A stretch of DNA of 64,000 nucleotides from Anthopleura xanthogrammica (taxonomy: Eukaryota; Cnidaria; Anthozoa; Actiniaria; Actiniidae). The DNA lies in contig OZ025211.1 of the NCBI GenBank assembly GCA_964019055.1, positions 15,775,318 to 15,839,317 on the forward strand, given 5' to 3'. Made by a program: the position numbers and the translations under genes. Every line of letters begins with the position of its first letter. Position 1 is the stretch's first letter. Below are positions 36,701-48,428 of the stretch, one piece after another. The notes under the pieces are model-generated. The model made no database searches. It was not told the origin of the DNA and saw only the letters and a list, made by a program, of their open reading frames with translations.

Positions 36701-39700
36701 AACTCATTACCATCAGACCTTTTAATGATCAGGTTGGTTAATGCCTTTTAGTCTAATTTCCCTCAACTAAAGTTCGCCTACATGTGGTTCAGGGTCTTTT
36801 ACCCTTGGTGATGCACATGCAACTGTTAATTGACGAGGGTTAGTACTGAGTAGGGCGGCACGCAGGCTAGGATCCTTAACGATCATTTCAGTATAAAATA
36901 TGAGAAATTTGAATATCGTGCCTATTTAAAAAATCAAATATCTTCCCAGCCCTCGTAGATCTTGGCTTGGGACTGTAATCTACTTTAAAACGCTTCCCAT
37001 TGTCTTAGTTGGTTTAGCATTGGCCATGAGCTCAATCCTCTGCCAGACAACCCGCTTTGAGGGTCGTGGAGGTGGTTCCTTTTTTATAGATCAGTATGAT
37101 AGAACACTTGTATCCACTTCAGTTCTAATACTTCGCATGACAGACCGACAGCCCCGTCCCTTTCCACTATCATTTCATCTATTTATATCTTAATTATGGC
37201 TTACCTCTGATAGCGTTCACTGCTAGTTACCTTACTTTCTGCGTGTCTGGATAATGAATCTTTAATTTGCTACGTTTCAGAATCCAGTAAACTCGGGATT
37301 CTGGACAACCTTGGAGGAGACCGGTATCCTTGACATGAAACTTGTCGAACACGTCTTCAAAGAGAAAATTGAGTGTGGAGAGACGAAAGATGATATTCTA
37401 GCCATGATGGAGAACTATGGGCTCATAGCTAGATTTGGAGGAAACGAAGACCCAAAGAACTTCCATTATTTTGTGCCTTCCCAATTAAAGTCATCCCCTG
37501 AAGCATTTTGTGATGTTGGTCCTTCCATGTCAGACCCATGCACCTTGTATTTGCACTTCCTCGATGGATTTATCCCACATGGTCTGTACAATATTTTAGT
37601 GTCTAGACTGATTACTTGGTGCTCCAAGAAAGACTACCCCCACAAGCCCAACCTCTATCAAAGTGTTTCAAAGTTTTTCATTGGCCGGACTTATGGATAT
37701 GAACTGTTTCTAATACGCAGAAAGCGTTTTGTGAAAGTCGTGCTCAGATCACTTCAAGCAGAAAGATCATGGGTATTTCAGCCTGTTGCCTTTCAAATTC
37801 GGGAATTTCTTGAAAGTTGCTTGAAAGAAATAACAGAAGAATGCCTCTGGTACCAATCCTTGAACTACAAAATCTGTGTGCATTGTCATTCTAGACACGT
37901 AATAAAGTGTGAAGGACACCAACTGGAGTCGTGTATTGATGATGATTGTCTTCACCTGTTGCCGGTTGAAAAGGATCGAGAGTTGGTTTGCAGGGAAAGC
38001 ATCGGTGAAGAATCAAAGCCATGCGTTCTTGGACTGGAAGAGTGGTATAGAGAACATCCAATAGTAAGTATACTTCTACATTTTTCAATGGAATAGTGCT
38101 TTGCGAATCCGTGTCTCACACCACCTGGGGTTTCCCAGAGTCTCTGACATTTCGTCGAGCATGCGCAGTAAGAATGGCAAGGCTCTGGGTGTCGAGAGTG
38201 GTATACATCTACGCACGCTATTGTTATCATTTACATTGGTTGGGTTACCTGTGGTAAGATCTTTTCAATGATGGCGGACAGACTTTACTACAGCATTCCC
38301 AATCACACGCGCGAAATCCTACAATTTGCTGTCGCGACGAAGTTGGTTTTAGTGGACGTCAATCAAGGTGTTTCCACAACATTCCGAGTGTAACGTGCCT
38401 TGATAACTTTGTGTTTTCTGACAATGTCATGGAAACACTTTGATTGAGTGATTGGAAAGCGCTGTGACGGCGATTATTTTAAAATCCAATTCGGTGACCT
38501 ACCTTGATCAAAAAATCAATGTAAGTCTTCCAGGTAAATTGCCAAAATGTTTAAAGATAGAGGATCGTAAAGAACAATCTTGAAATTTTAGCTTTGAAAA
38601 CATTTTCTTTAACACAATAGGCAATGCGCATCAAAGCTCACAAAGCACTCTGGGAAAGTGAGTAAAAATGTAACAGAGAAATCGAAGGAACTATCAGAAA
38701 AAAATTACTCTGTTATTTTGGTCTGCTGAAATCGTTTTCAGTATTTCCATAGAAAATGCCGAAGGAAAAATTGTCAGATGAATTTTTAGAGGAGCCAAAA
38801 AAGCCTAAGAACTCACTTTCCCATCATGCTTTGTGCCATAATTTCGAGCTCATGCACATTGCCTATTAATATATAAATTTCAGGTTTCTCATTATAATGT
38901 GTTAGCATATGTGTCATTTGAAATCATTGCTTTTATTATTAGCGACTGATATATAGAGACTGAAGGTCACTGAATGAGAGTTTGTCACTGAGTTTGTTAT
39001 TATCCTATTTTGCCCAAAAAAAGATGGCCGCAAGCACAATCTTTGAAAAATTATATCTTCTCAACGAATAGACCACTTTCGAGATGCGCGAGCGCTTTCA
39101 AAAATATCAGGCAGTGCCAATAGCGCGTGTGATCTTGCCCGAAAATGCCTCTTTTTGATGTCTGCGCCTGCAAATCTCGAAAATGGTCTATTCGGTAACC
39201 CCCGTGTTTTTTTTTTTTGTTTTTTTTTTTACGACAGATTCCAGTGCACAATGAAGAGGAATGTATTGTCAGCCTTTCAGGTTAGTTTAAAACCAACCTC
39301 TAGTCCGTGATCGTGAGAGGGAGATGAAATGAACTACCAGGTGATCTGAGAAAAAATGTTAGCCAATCAGAATCGAGAAAATTTGCAAAACTAAGGTGTG
39401 ATCCTGGCGGCTCGAGAAGCGGTTAATTCTTTATTTATTTTCCCAGTATACATGTATACAAAATGTCAAAAAACTCTCCTGAAAAACCAGATTTCTCTAA
39501 AACCAAACTTTTATAAGTGAATTTTTGCAGGCATCATGACACCACAGTTTTGCAGTTACGTTATTTCTAGCTAGTGATCGTCTTTTGTCCTTTGAAATGG
39601 AAAGTAGCTAAATAAACCACGGTGCGAGCTAACTATTTTTTTTTGTTTGCCTATAATGAGACAATGGTTTGCTGAAATTCGTAGTGAACATTCAACACAT

Positions 39701-42468
39701 TAAAAATCTTCTGTCACAATTTTAAGATTCCAGTCAGTTGTAAAGGTATTCTCTGTAGTTTAGAGCGTTTCCCATGATGTACCTCTCAGTTCTATGATGT
39801 TTACTACCATGCACTGAATATATTTTATATTTACCTGTGTTCTATTTTCAGATAACACGACCTTTGACTTAAGCAATGACCAGAAGAGATGGCTTGTGAT
39901 TGGTATTTGTCTGAATAAAATACTTCTGCCAACCTTGCGCAGTTTCATTGAGCCAAAGATGCTAGGCCTCTACTCTCATCTCCAAACCACCAACAACATC
40001 CACACACAGGTTCACCCTGGACACCTCACCAGAGATGGAAAGTGCAACAGTTTGAATTATGGCAGCATCAACAGCAATGAAGCAAATCACGGCAGAAAGA
40101 GAGCTCATCTTTACGACTACAGTGTTAATTCAGCAGTAGATTTAGCCAAATTATACCTACAACCTTTTATGGCTAAATTTTCAGGTACGAAAGCTCATTT
40201 GGGAATTGTATATTGGAAAGTGATAGGCGCAACGAATAGTCCATCCACATGCTCAGCCATGCTCGTTTTCCTCCATCATTATCATTGAAAGATCGCTTTG
40301 ATAGACTTTGCACCTTTGTTTTAAAGTTTTCAATTTACAATAGATGTCACTTCACAGAGCGCTCAACTATAGAGCATGACTTTGAAACGCATATGCTAAA
40401 GGCACTAAAAAATCACCAATTTATTCGCATCATAGTTAATAGAGTGGAAAGGTTCGCATCATAGTGCGAAAGGAAATATAAGAGGTTACCCTATCAACAA
40501 TATCTCCCAGATCGAATTGTAATTTGAATGTTGATTTTTATGGAGGGAGGAAAACCGGAGAACCTGGAACAAAACCTTGAAGCACAGGAGAGAACCAACA
40601 AGCAACTCTACTCACATATACACCGAGCGGGACTCGAAACTGGGTCGCATTGGTGAAAGGCGGCGCCACCCTTGCTTCTCTTCCCACTAACAGAAATCTG
40701 TTTCTGTTTCAGATTTTGATGACACTTGTGATTTATCTGCTACACTTGGTATTCTCTCCTCTGCCAGCGCATTTTCTTCAGATGTTCAAGACTTGTCAAG
40801 CCAAGTGAGGAAAGACGTCAGAAATGAATGGGGCCACTGCAATTTTTCTGTCTGGGATGAAGCAATGTTTGCAACTTGCTTGAATCTGATTGATTCTCTG
40901 GTAAAGGCTTTATGCTTGACTCCTGAAGAAGAGAAGAGAATCACTGATGAACTTCAGGAATGGGAAGATAAAGGTAGGAAATGGAACAAAAATTAATGAA
41001 TAAATAAACACATCCGTCTTACGTGTTACCTTCTTAAAGGTGTTTTTCGTATAAATCCTTCAGGGTATAAAAGCCAAAATATAGTGTAAATGATTCCCTT
41101 GATGACGAAACGATAAATAAAACGTGGCCGCCATATTGGATGATATACCAAAACAACGACAAGCCCCTAATTGTTTTATTCATCCAACATGGCTGCTATC
41201 AGACTAAATGAACCCTCACTTTATTTACCGTTCATATACTTACTTCAATACAGTTAATCACCTAAAAAAATACAAAGCTGACACCGTTGGGTGGATAAGT
41301 GCGACTGCTTGATAACTATTGGTGAATTTGACATATTTTCCAGGTTACAGTTTAACCTCCTGTGAACATCCTTAAACTGCGGGGTTTTATCAAAAGTTTT
41401 ACTTGTTGACCCTCGTTTGATATGAAATGTTTCCCATGATCCTCAGTGGTCTCAGCTTTGTAGGTTCTTGGTGACTAACTTTATAGGGCTGATAAGTGTG
41501 ACGTGACTCGTATAGAAAAACAACTTCCGGGTCCAAAACGAATAAAGCAGTTTTATAAACGGATTTTTCTTACTTTTTCTTCGTGACAGGATATTTTGTC
41601 AAGGCTCTAACTGTTTCAACTGGAGGTTGATTCATTAAGAACATTTTTCGCTTTATTTTATCGGTTTTTGTTAGCAGTTGGACCCGGAAATACGTCACAA
41701 CTTAACAGTACTAAGTATATAGTCATTAGAAAAAACGTTGTCGCTGACCGGCTCCGCGACTACGCGACTGAACCGGAACGGAGTATGGGTAGAAATCGCT
41801 GAAGCGCTCAATTATTCGCTCAGAATTCGAAGTAGTTGTTTTTCCTAACTAATGAGTTAACACAAGCAGCAACCCTTTCAACGTTTGTCTTCGGGTTTTG
41901 CGAAAGGAAGACAAAATTCTATAGACAAAAGATAATCCAAATTTTGTAACTGTTAAGTCATTAAAATACTATTTCGCCAGCGAATTTTCGTACTGTAAGC
42001 CTGGCGCTATTTAATCAGTGAAGAATTCAACTGCTTCAGTGATTTTTACCCATACTCCCGTTCGGGCTAGTCGCGGAGCCGTTCAACGACAACGTTTTTT
42101 TCAATTAGCTGTATACTCACACTTAACATCACCTAAGTTGTGTAAGGTAAGGTAAAAAAAAAGGTTGAAAATATCGGATGGATTTTTTACCTTCAGGTGT
42201 CCAACTTTGTATGGGTAAAATTACAGATGCAGACCTGGTCAAGTTTATTGAGTTTAGTGATGCAGAACTTGATCGATTGACTCGTGAAGTGAGGTATTTG
42301 GAAAACCGTCAAGAAGATGAAGCCCGTCGAGTAAACAATGCTCTGCACAACATGAGGAATGATTTCGAGAAATATAAGGACGATATCAACAAGAAATTTG
42401 AATCTTTAGAAAAAAGAATAGAGAAGAGATTTGAAGCCATAGAATTAGCTATAAAGTCAAAAAGGTAA
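33772..42468 (+). CDS. Roco (Roc-COR) GTPase with C-terminal DZIP3-like HEPN domain and coiled coil
   Basis: Eight exons: 33772-34148, 35238-36020, 36499-36732, 37281-38063, 39238-39280, 39852-40184, 40713-40973 and 42197-42468. The phases agree throughout and the stop is at 42466-42468. Numbering follows the fused model (1223 aa). The Roc GTPase shows P-loop GQDRAGKT (231-238), DFAGQ (408-412, DxxGQ typical of Roco) and VGTHVD (THxD at 504-507). COR follows (about 583-920), with the family-like stretch LLTFYHDLGVIV and a helical/winged region rich in Cys/His near its end. Residues about 937-1133 match the DZIP3/hRUL138-like HEPN domain: a YSHL...LAKLYLQPFMAKF lead-in, then RNEWGHCNFSVWDEAMF, with R1083-N-x3-H1088 forming the HEPN Rx4H motif. 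The last 90 residues are a Glu/Lys/Arg coiled coil. No LRR, kinase or Death domain was seen. The first exon needs an upstream phase-1 exon, which the CAP-Gly exon supplies. AATAAA at 42832-42837. Confidence 0.85.
34302..34400. mobile_element. Hairpin element, CCAGTGACCACGAATAATAG arms
   Basis: GTTCCAGTGACCACGAATAA and TTATTCGTGGTCACTGAAAG flank about 55 bp, in the intron between the two Roc exons. Confidence 0.65.
34583..34672. mobile_element. Hairpin element, GGTTCAAACTATAGGGCGAG arms
   Basis: 'ggttcaaactatagggcgag' followed by 'ggctt' is mirrored by 'aagccctcgccctatatagt' followed by 'tcgaacc'. Confidence 0.65.
34892..34973 (-). mobile_element. tRNA-like SINE head (second SINE type)
   Basis: On the minus strand it has box A-like TGGCCTAGAGCATCGG and a perfect box B GGTTCGAATCC, with TCCTG/CAGGA pairing at the ends as in an acceptor stem. 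The anticodon arm does not fold into a clean 5-bp stem and 7-nt loop, so it is read as a tRNA-derived element rather than a working tRNA. Confidence 0.5.
35135..35237 (-). repeat. ATAGACCCCTT-family copy abutting the second Roc exon
   Basis: In reverse orientation it carries CTTGCAGCACGTCGGAATGC and 'gaaattcttttgt' as in 2181-2318. Its end (TTTCAAATTAAGCCGCAG) coincides with the acceptor of exon 35238-36020. Confidence 0.6.
38616..38866. mobile_element. MITE, AATAGGCAATGCGCAT ends
   Basis: AATAGGCAATGCGCATCAAAG on the left and GAGCTCATGCACATTGCCTATT on the right are inverted. It matches 2663-2915. In the intron after the long COR exon. Confidence 0.75.
39064..39196. mobile_element. Foldback element, CGAATAGACCACTTTCGAGAT ends
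   Basis: CGAATAGACCACTTTCGAGA is mirrored by ATCTCGAAAATGGTCTATTCG, about 130 bp. It lies about 40 bp upstream of the 43-nt exon at 39238. Confidence 0.65.
40530..40680 (-). mobile_element. tRNA-derived SINE copy
   Basis: On the minus strand it has box B AGTTTCGAGTCCC, then 'gttgcttgttggttctctcc' and a tail ending 'ggttttcctccctcc'. Same family as 8776-8975 and 20648-20790. Confidence 0.7.
41711..42118. mobile_element. Foldback element, AAAAACGTTGTCGCTGACCG ends
   Basis: The left arm AAAAAACGTTGTCG...CGGCTCCGCGAC...GAGTATGGGTA is mirrored by the right arm ending GTCGCGGAGCCG...CGACAACGTTTTTT. Arms about 80 bp with GC-rich patches. It ends about 80 bp upstream of the final Roco exon. Confidence 0.75.
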
Positions 42469-43097
42469 TGGCCTGCAGCAGGTTCAAGTGGAGTCACTTT
42501 TTAAAGCCATAACACGGAATTCAAGAGTATGAACTGGTCAAAATTATCATGTGATTTCGCAAACTGTCCTTCAAACCTTCAACTTTTTTTTATCGAACCC
42601 TGAAACATCCTCTAGGATGATCAAAGTCAGGGCACGGCTAACTGACAGAGTGAATTTGAATTCACCGATCGACTTTTGTTGTTGTAGGGCGACAAGTTGC
42701 ACGATGTGCCAGTTAAGGTGCGTAAATACGAGCTACAAAATCATGCGACTTGGCGACTTAACCGTATTAGGGACGGACCATTAGATAATTGTGGTGCAGT
42801 GCCAGTGGTGCAGGTTGAGGTAAAATAAGAAAATAAACTCGCTAGCGAATCTTGTAATTCACAGGCGGTAATACAGAACAAGAAATTCTCCGGTTTGCCA
42901 CCCTGGATGACATATCAACATTGTAAACAACTTTGTTTATTTTTGTTTACTGCTTTGAAGCAGCAAGTAATGTTTACAACACAATCGCATTGCATTGAAA
43001 TTTTAAAGATTCAGTTAAATTTTGCTGAGAAAATCCAAGCTGAAATGTATGCAAATGAACAGGATTTTGTATCAGATGTACAAAATTATTCATAATG

Positions 43098-43128
<31 letters not shown>

Positions 43129-43867
43129 TAATAATAATAATAATTAACATTTATATAGCGCCATTTCCGGAAGCTCAATGGCGCTTTACAAAGATTACTG
43201 AAAGGAACTATGCTATGCTGATAAAATGAATATTTACAGGCTTTTCTAAAAGACGAATTAAAGAATTATGCTGTACTATGCTATGATATAAGACTACTAT
43301 AACTATAAAATATATGAAATTCGAACTTAATCCGATACTAATCCGATACTTAATCTTATGCCATGGTATATAAGATTACTATAAAAAATATATACTTCGA
43401 ACATGAAATTCGATACTTAATGCTATACTTATTCTCATGCTATGGTATAGATTCCTATGAATAGGCTGTTTTCTAACGACCCATGAAGCATTTTGATTTA
43501 GCTCACTTGCATCAAATGAGCTCAATCGAATTAACTAATAATAGTCGAACTAACTTCAAATGAAGTTGGTAATTTGTTACTTCAAATATCATATTTTTAT
43601 TATATTTTGAACATTTTTTAAACAATTATAATATGTTTTTATCACAATAAAAATGGATGTATTTTGGACGGCTTGGATATCTTGCTTCATTAGCCTTTTT
43701 TTATTAGGATACACGTAGAACTTTGACCTGCGTTTTCAAAAAATGTTTTTTGCTCAGGGGCGGATCCAGGATTTTCTTCAGGGAGGTGTGCTGAGTTAAA
43801 GGATCACCCACCCACAAATTTAAAATACTAACCCCCCCCTAAAAAAACGATATCGACCAAGATTATC

Positions 43868-44051
43868 AATTGCCCACTTCAGAGATATCCTTCGCTTGTC
43901 ATGCACGAAGATTTCAATGTGAGGCTCCGTGCTAATATTGCTCAGTGCACGTGATTCGTGATAGAACAAAAGAATAAATTGAATTAGCACGGAGCCTCGT
44001 ACTCAAACCTTTGTGCGTAACAAGCGAAGCATATCTCGGAGGTGGGCTATT
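43868..44051. mobile_element. Foldback element, GCCCACTTCAGAGATAT ends
   Basis: TTGCCCACTTCAGAGATATCC and, inward, GAGGCTCCGTGCTAAT are mirrored by ATTAGCACGGAGCCTCG and ATATCTCGGAGGTGGGC. Arms about 70 bp. Confidence 0.75.
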
Positions 44052-44687
44052 TTCCCCGTATGTTCCACCTAAAAGCCTCGTCGCTACTCCAGCCAGCATA
44101 TGAACTGAATTATACAACTAATTAAAAAGAGAAAAAAAGGTTGGTGAAGGTTTTTTCGCATGTTGCATACCAAGCTTGAAATGCACTATGGGTGATGTGA
44201 ATGCTATCAGAAACTTTGACTGAACGAATTTCCGCTATACTTTTTGCTTGTTGATCTCATTTGAGATATATTTACTGTTATTATTATATTGCTCATATTT
44301 TTGATTGAGCAGCCGAGAGAACGAAATCGTTTGTTTTATATCTTCATTTCACCATCAAATATTGATGGAATTTTTCGATATTAGTGTTATTTGTTCACAA
44401 CATTTCATAATTTTTTTCATTTTCGATTCCAGTATCGCAAAATATCTTCGCTTTTTGGTTGAAAAAAAAAAACCAAGTTAATACAAAATGCTCGTAGCAG
44501 TTGCAGTGCCGGTGTTTCACAATCTCTGACTCAATTCACTTGTGGGACGTCACGGTAAACAAGGCCAAACATATCAGAGATCACGGAAAACCCCTTGTGT
44601 TCAAAGAAAAAAAATCAATTTCAAACCTTAGATTAATGTTGGGTCTTTTTATCTATCTTAAAAAAGATGCGATTTTAAGAATACTCC

Positions 44688-45025
44688 AGTTTCGCATTCG
44701 ATGCACACCGCTGTTTTTGAACACCACGGACTCATTTGCACAGGCTTAGCCTCGTTTATAAGTCATCTATTCAAATAAACCATTAAAAGTCCGTGGGATT
44801 GGTATTATTCAACTTGCACATTCTTTACATTACAGTTGCCTGTTGCTAATGATTTGTAAAAGTCAACTGTAATGTAAAGAATGTGTAAGTTGAACAATAC
44901 CAATGTTTTGAAATCCCACGGACTTTTAATGATGTCGTTGAATAGCTGACTTATAAACGAAGCTAAGCCTGTGCAAATGCGTCCGTGGTGTTCAAAAACA
45001 GCGGTTTGCATCGAATGCGAAACTG
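44688..45025. mobile_element. Complete foldback element, GTTTCGCATTCGATGCA ends
   Basis: CAGTTTCGCATTCGATGCA and its complement bound a 338-bp palindrome whose arms share CACCGCTGTTTTTGAACACC, AAAAGTCCGTGGGATT and ACATTCTTTACATTACAGTT. A truncated relative is at 22030-22298. Confidence 0.85.
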
Positions 45026-46085
45026 TTCTATTCAGTCAAGGTAAGCCCTGTCTTCTTTCAACGCGAGAAGTTCTTCTTTTCTTCTATAGTTCCAATGAAA
45101 TTAGTTTGGTCGTGAACCGTAAGTTTGTCTGAACTTGTACATTGCGAGTTCTGCAGAAGTGTGCCTCATACCCAAGCCCACTCGTTTCATAAACAGTTTC
45201 CGGTTCAACGGTCATTGTTATTTGGAAAATCATCTAGCGACTTTTCATGCCCTTTTTAATTTTGTAGACTACGTTTTTGGAAAGTAGTGTATGTCGAACA
45301 ATCACTACCAATCTGCTTAGTTACAAAATTTCATGCGCCCAAGAAACTTTAACAAGGTCAGAAAAAAACTATTATATTAGAAGCGAAACGCGCATTTAGG
45401 ATTCGTCTTGTCTTTTCCAAATTGGAAGGCTCAGGTTTTGGAGATTGATTTGTTTTTATTGATTGATTAACCAGGACCATACTTCCAGACATCGAGTGCT
45501 GTAGCATCGTATGGACTTACGGCTACGCTGGAGATTTCGACCCCAACACCGCTATCCCGGGAGGACATTACTGACTGATCAGGAAGCTCGGCCTAAGCCT
45601 AAGGGAGAGGTTAGTCGGCCCCTAGACCGTAGATGATTAACCCCTTGCTATGACCAGCACACCCGGAATGTCGCTTGTGTCGTTGATGGTTTTGCCGCTA
45701 TGGTTACTTCTTTCCGTGTGGGATGTGTTTTCAAAAACCATTCTCGATGTATGCACAGATCAGCTAGGGGTAGAAATCAGAACTGGCAAGTTTTTATTAT
45801 CTTATCCCTCAAAATACTTTATTACCAGAAGGTATTTTTTTGTTATCATGTGAGATATGCAATAGCACACCAAGCACGCGCATGCGTATGTAGAAATTAT
45901 TATCAGCAGTAAAGACAAAACAAATTACAAGAGAACCAGAGTGTGTGGTTTTGATTTACATCCCACTCACAGGTAACCTTCAGGGTTCTGTGCAATTACT
46001 ATCAAAATAGCGTGAAACTTTGGCTTCTATTGATTATATTAATATTCCGGGTCAGGTTGAAAGAGGGTCTCCCTGGGGTGACTGA

Positions 46086-46580
46086 GTATCCAATCATATC
46101 CTGGAGGATCCAATCATATCCTTGAGGATCCAATCATATTCTGGAGGATCCAATCATATCCTGGAGGATCCAATCATATCCAGGAGGATCCAATCATATT
46201 CTGGAGGATCCAATCATATCCTGGAGGATCCAATCATATCCAGGAGGATCCAATCATATTCTGGAGGATCCAATCATATCCTGGAGGATCCAATCATATT
46301 CTGGAGGATCCCATCATATCCTCGAGGATCCAATCATATCCTCGAGGATCCAATCATATTCTGAAGGATCCAATCATATTCTGGAGGATCCAATCATATC
46401 CAGGAGGATCCAATCATATCCAGGAGGATCCAATCATATCCTGGAGGATCCAATCATATTCTGAAGGATCCAATCATATTCTGGAGGATCCAATCATATC
46501 CAGGAGGATCCAATCATATCCAGGAGGATCCAATCATATCCTGGAGTATCCAGTCAAGCTCTGGATTATCCAATCTTATA
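46086..46580 (+). repeat. 20-bp BamHI minisatellite, array 1 (about 24 units)
   Basis: Tandem units of GGATCCAATCATATCCTGGA with C/T variation at one site and a 'CAGGA' variant (TATCCAGGA). The edge units are degenerate (GTATCCAATC; GGATTATCCAATC). The open frame at 46122-46364 is repeat translation. Confidence 0.97.
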
Positions 46581-47093
46581 ACTCAACGATGAATTTTCGC
46601 GCGCTGTCATTGGTTCAAATGGGTCACGTGCAGGACGGGTTTCAGGCGATATCCCCCGTCCGAGGTGATATTCGTCCAGCAGAAGGTAAAAACGTTAAAA
46701 AAGAAAAGAAAAAACACGGAAAACAAAGAAACTCGGTTTTTACAAACAAGTGAGAGTAAGATACAAAGACTAGTTGAGAAAACTACGCCAGGAAATACAA
46801 AAAAATAAACAAAATATACTGTAAATGTCTTCAATGGTAAGCATCCATGTTTCGTGAATGAAGTTTTTGGTTTGTTTTCGAAATTGTTTTTATAAAATAC
46901 TAACAACCAACAAAGAATTCGACAACAAATGTCAAACAATAGAATAGTTCAATGTCAAACAGCTTTCATTTACCACAATAATTGTTTTGATATCCAGCTT
47001 GGAGACGAGAGAGAATTATTTTTTGAGAACTCTGGAGATGACGAGTCGATGCAGTTTGCTGAATTCATTTCAGTGAAGTCGTTTGGTTATACA

Positions 47094-47280
47094 ATAAATA
47101 AACCCCCTCTGGCTCACTGGAATATCGCCTGATAATGTCCTTGGATGAGAAATGGTCCTCAAAATCTCACATTTGCCCTCAAAGCTTCGCTTCTCGGCCA
47201 AATGTTCTTTTTTCGGACAATTTCTCATCCTCGGACATTATCAGCCGATATCCCAGCCGCCAGGAGGGGTTTATTTATTA
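47094..47280. mobile_element. Foldback element flush with minisatellite array 2
   Basis: AATAAATAAACCCCCTCTGG is mirrored by the right end CAGGAGGGGTTTATTTATT. Inner arms TGATAATGTCC(TT/GA)GGATGAGAAAT pair over about 30 bp and the centre around AAGCTTCGCTTCTCGG also folds. The right end is immediately followed by the first repeat unit at 47281. Confidence 0.8.
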
Positions 47281-48428
47281 AATATTCTGGAGTATCCATC
47301 ATATTCTGTGGGATCCAATCATATCCTGGAGGATCCAATTATATCCTGGAGGATCCAATCATATTCTGGAGGATCCAATCATATTCTGGAGGATCCAATC
47401 ATATTCTGGAGGATCCAATCATATTCTGGAGGATCCAATCATGTCCTGGAGGATCCAATCATATTCTGGAGGATCCAATCATATCCTGGAGGATCCAATC
47501 ATATCCTGAAGAATCCAATCATATTCTGGAGGATCCAATCATATCCTGGAGGATCCAATCATATTCTGGAGGATCCAATCATATCCTGGAGGATCCAATC
47601 ATATTCTGGAGGATCCAATCATATTCTGGAGGATCCAATGATGTCCTGGAGGATCCAATCATATTCTGGAGGATCCAATCATATCCTGGAGAATCCAATC
47701 ATATCCTGGAGGATCCAATCATGTCCTGGAGGATCCAATCATATTCTGGAGGATCCAATCATATCCAGGAGGATCCAATCATGTCCTGGAGGATCCAATC
47801 ATATCCTGGAGGATCCAATCATATTCTGGAGGATCCAATCATATTCTGGAGGATCCAATCATATCCTGGAGGATCCAATCATATCCTGGAGGATCCAATC
47901 ATATTCTGGAGGATCCAATCATATCCTCGAGGATCCAATCATATCCTGGAGGATCCAATCATATTCTGGAGGATCCAATCATATCCTGGAGGATCCAATC
48001 ATATCCTGGAGGATCCAATCATATCCTGGAGGATCCAATCATATCCTGGAGGATCCAATCATATTCTGGAGGATCCAATCATATCCTGGACGATCCAATC
48101 ATATTCTGGAGGATCCAATCATATCCTGGACGATCCAATCATATTCTGGAGGATCCAATCATATCCTGGACGATCCAATCATATTCTGGAGGATCCAATC
48201 ATATCCTGGAGGATCCAATCATATTCTGGAGGATCCAATCATATCCTGGACGATGCAATCATATTCTGGAGGATCCAATCATATCCTGGACGATCCAATC
48301 ATATTCTGGAGGATCCAATCATATCCTGGAGGATCCAATCATATTCTGGAGGATCCAATCATATCCTGGAGGATCCAATCATATTCTGGAGGATCCAATC
48401 ATATCCTGGAGGATCCAATCATGTCTTG
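47281..48428 (+). repeat. 20-bp BamHI minisatellite, array 2 (about 57 units)
   Basis: Same unit as array 1. Toward the right the TATTCTGGA and TATCCTGGA variants alternate almost strictly, giving a 40-bp higher-order period, and several units carry CGATCC in place of GGATCC. Because 20 is not a multiple of 3 and the unit lacks stops in this orientation, two long frames run through it. The translations (SNHILEDP, RIQSY) are repeat products, not genes. Confidence 0.97.

Larger units (their letters stand above)
42469..46085. other. Gene-poor region downstream of the Roco gene
   Basis: It holds the presumed Roco 3' UTR with AATAAA at 42832-42837, an (AAT)n run at 43092-43144, an element end (CAGGGGCGGATCCAGG) at 43755-43770 and two foldback elements listed separately. 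At 45450-45640 is an unexplained GC-richer segment. No gene is supported. Confidence 0.55.

Noticed and set aside
46086..48428. CRISPR-like array
   Set aside because: Units are contiguous 20-bp tandem repeats without spacers, in a eukaryotic genome.
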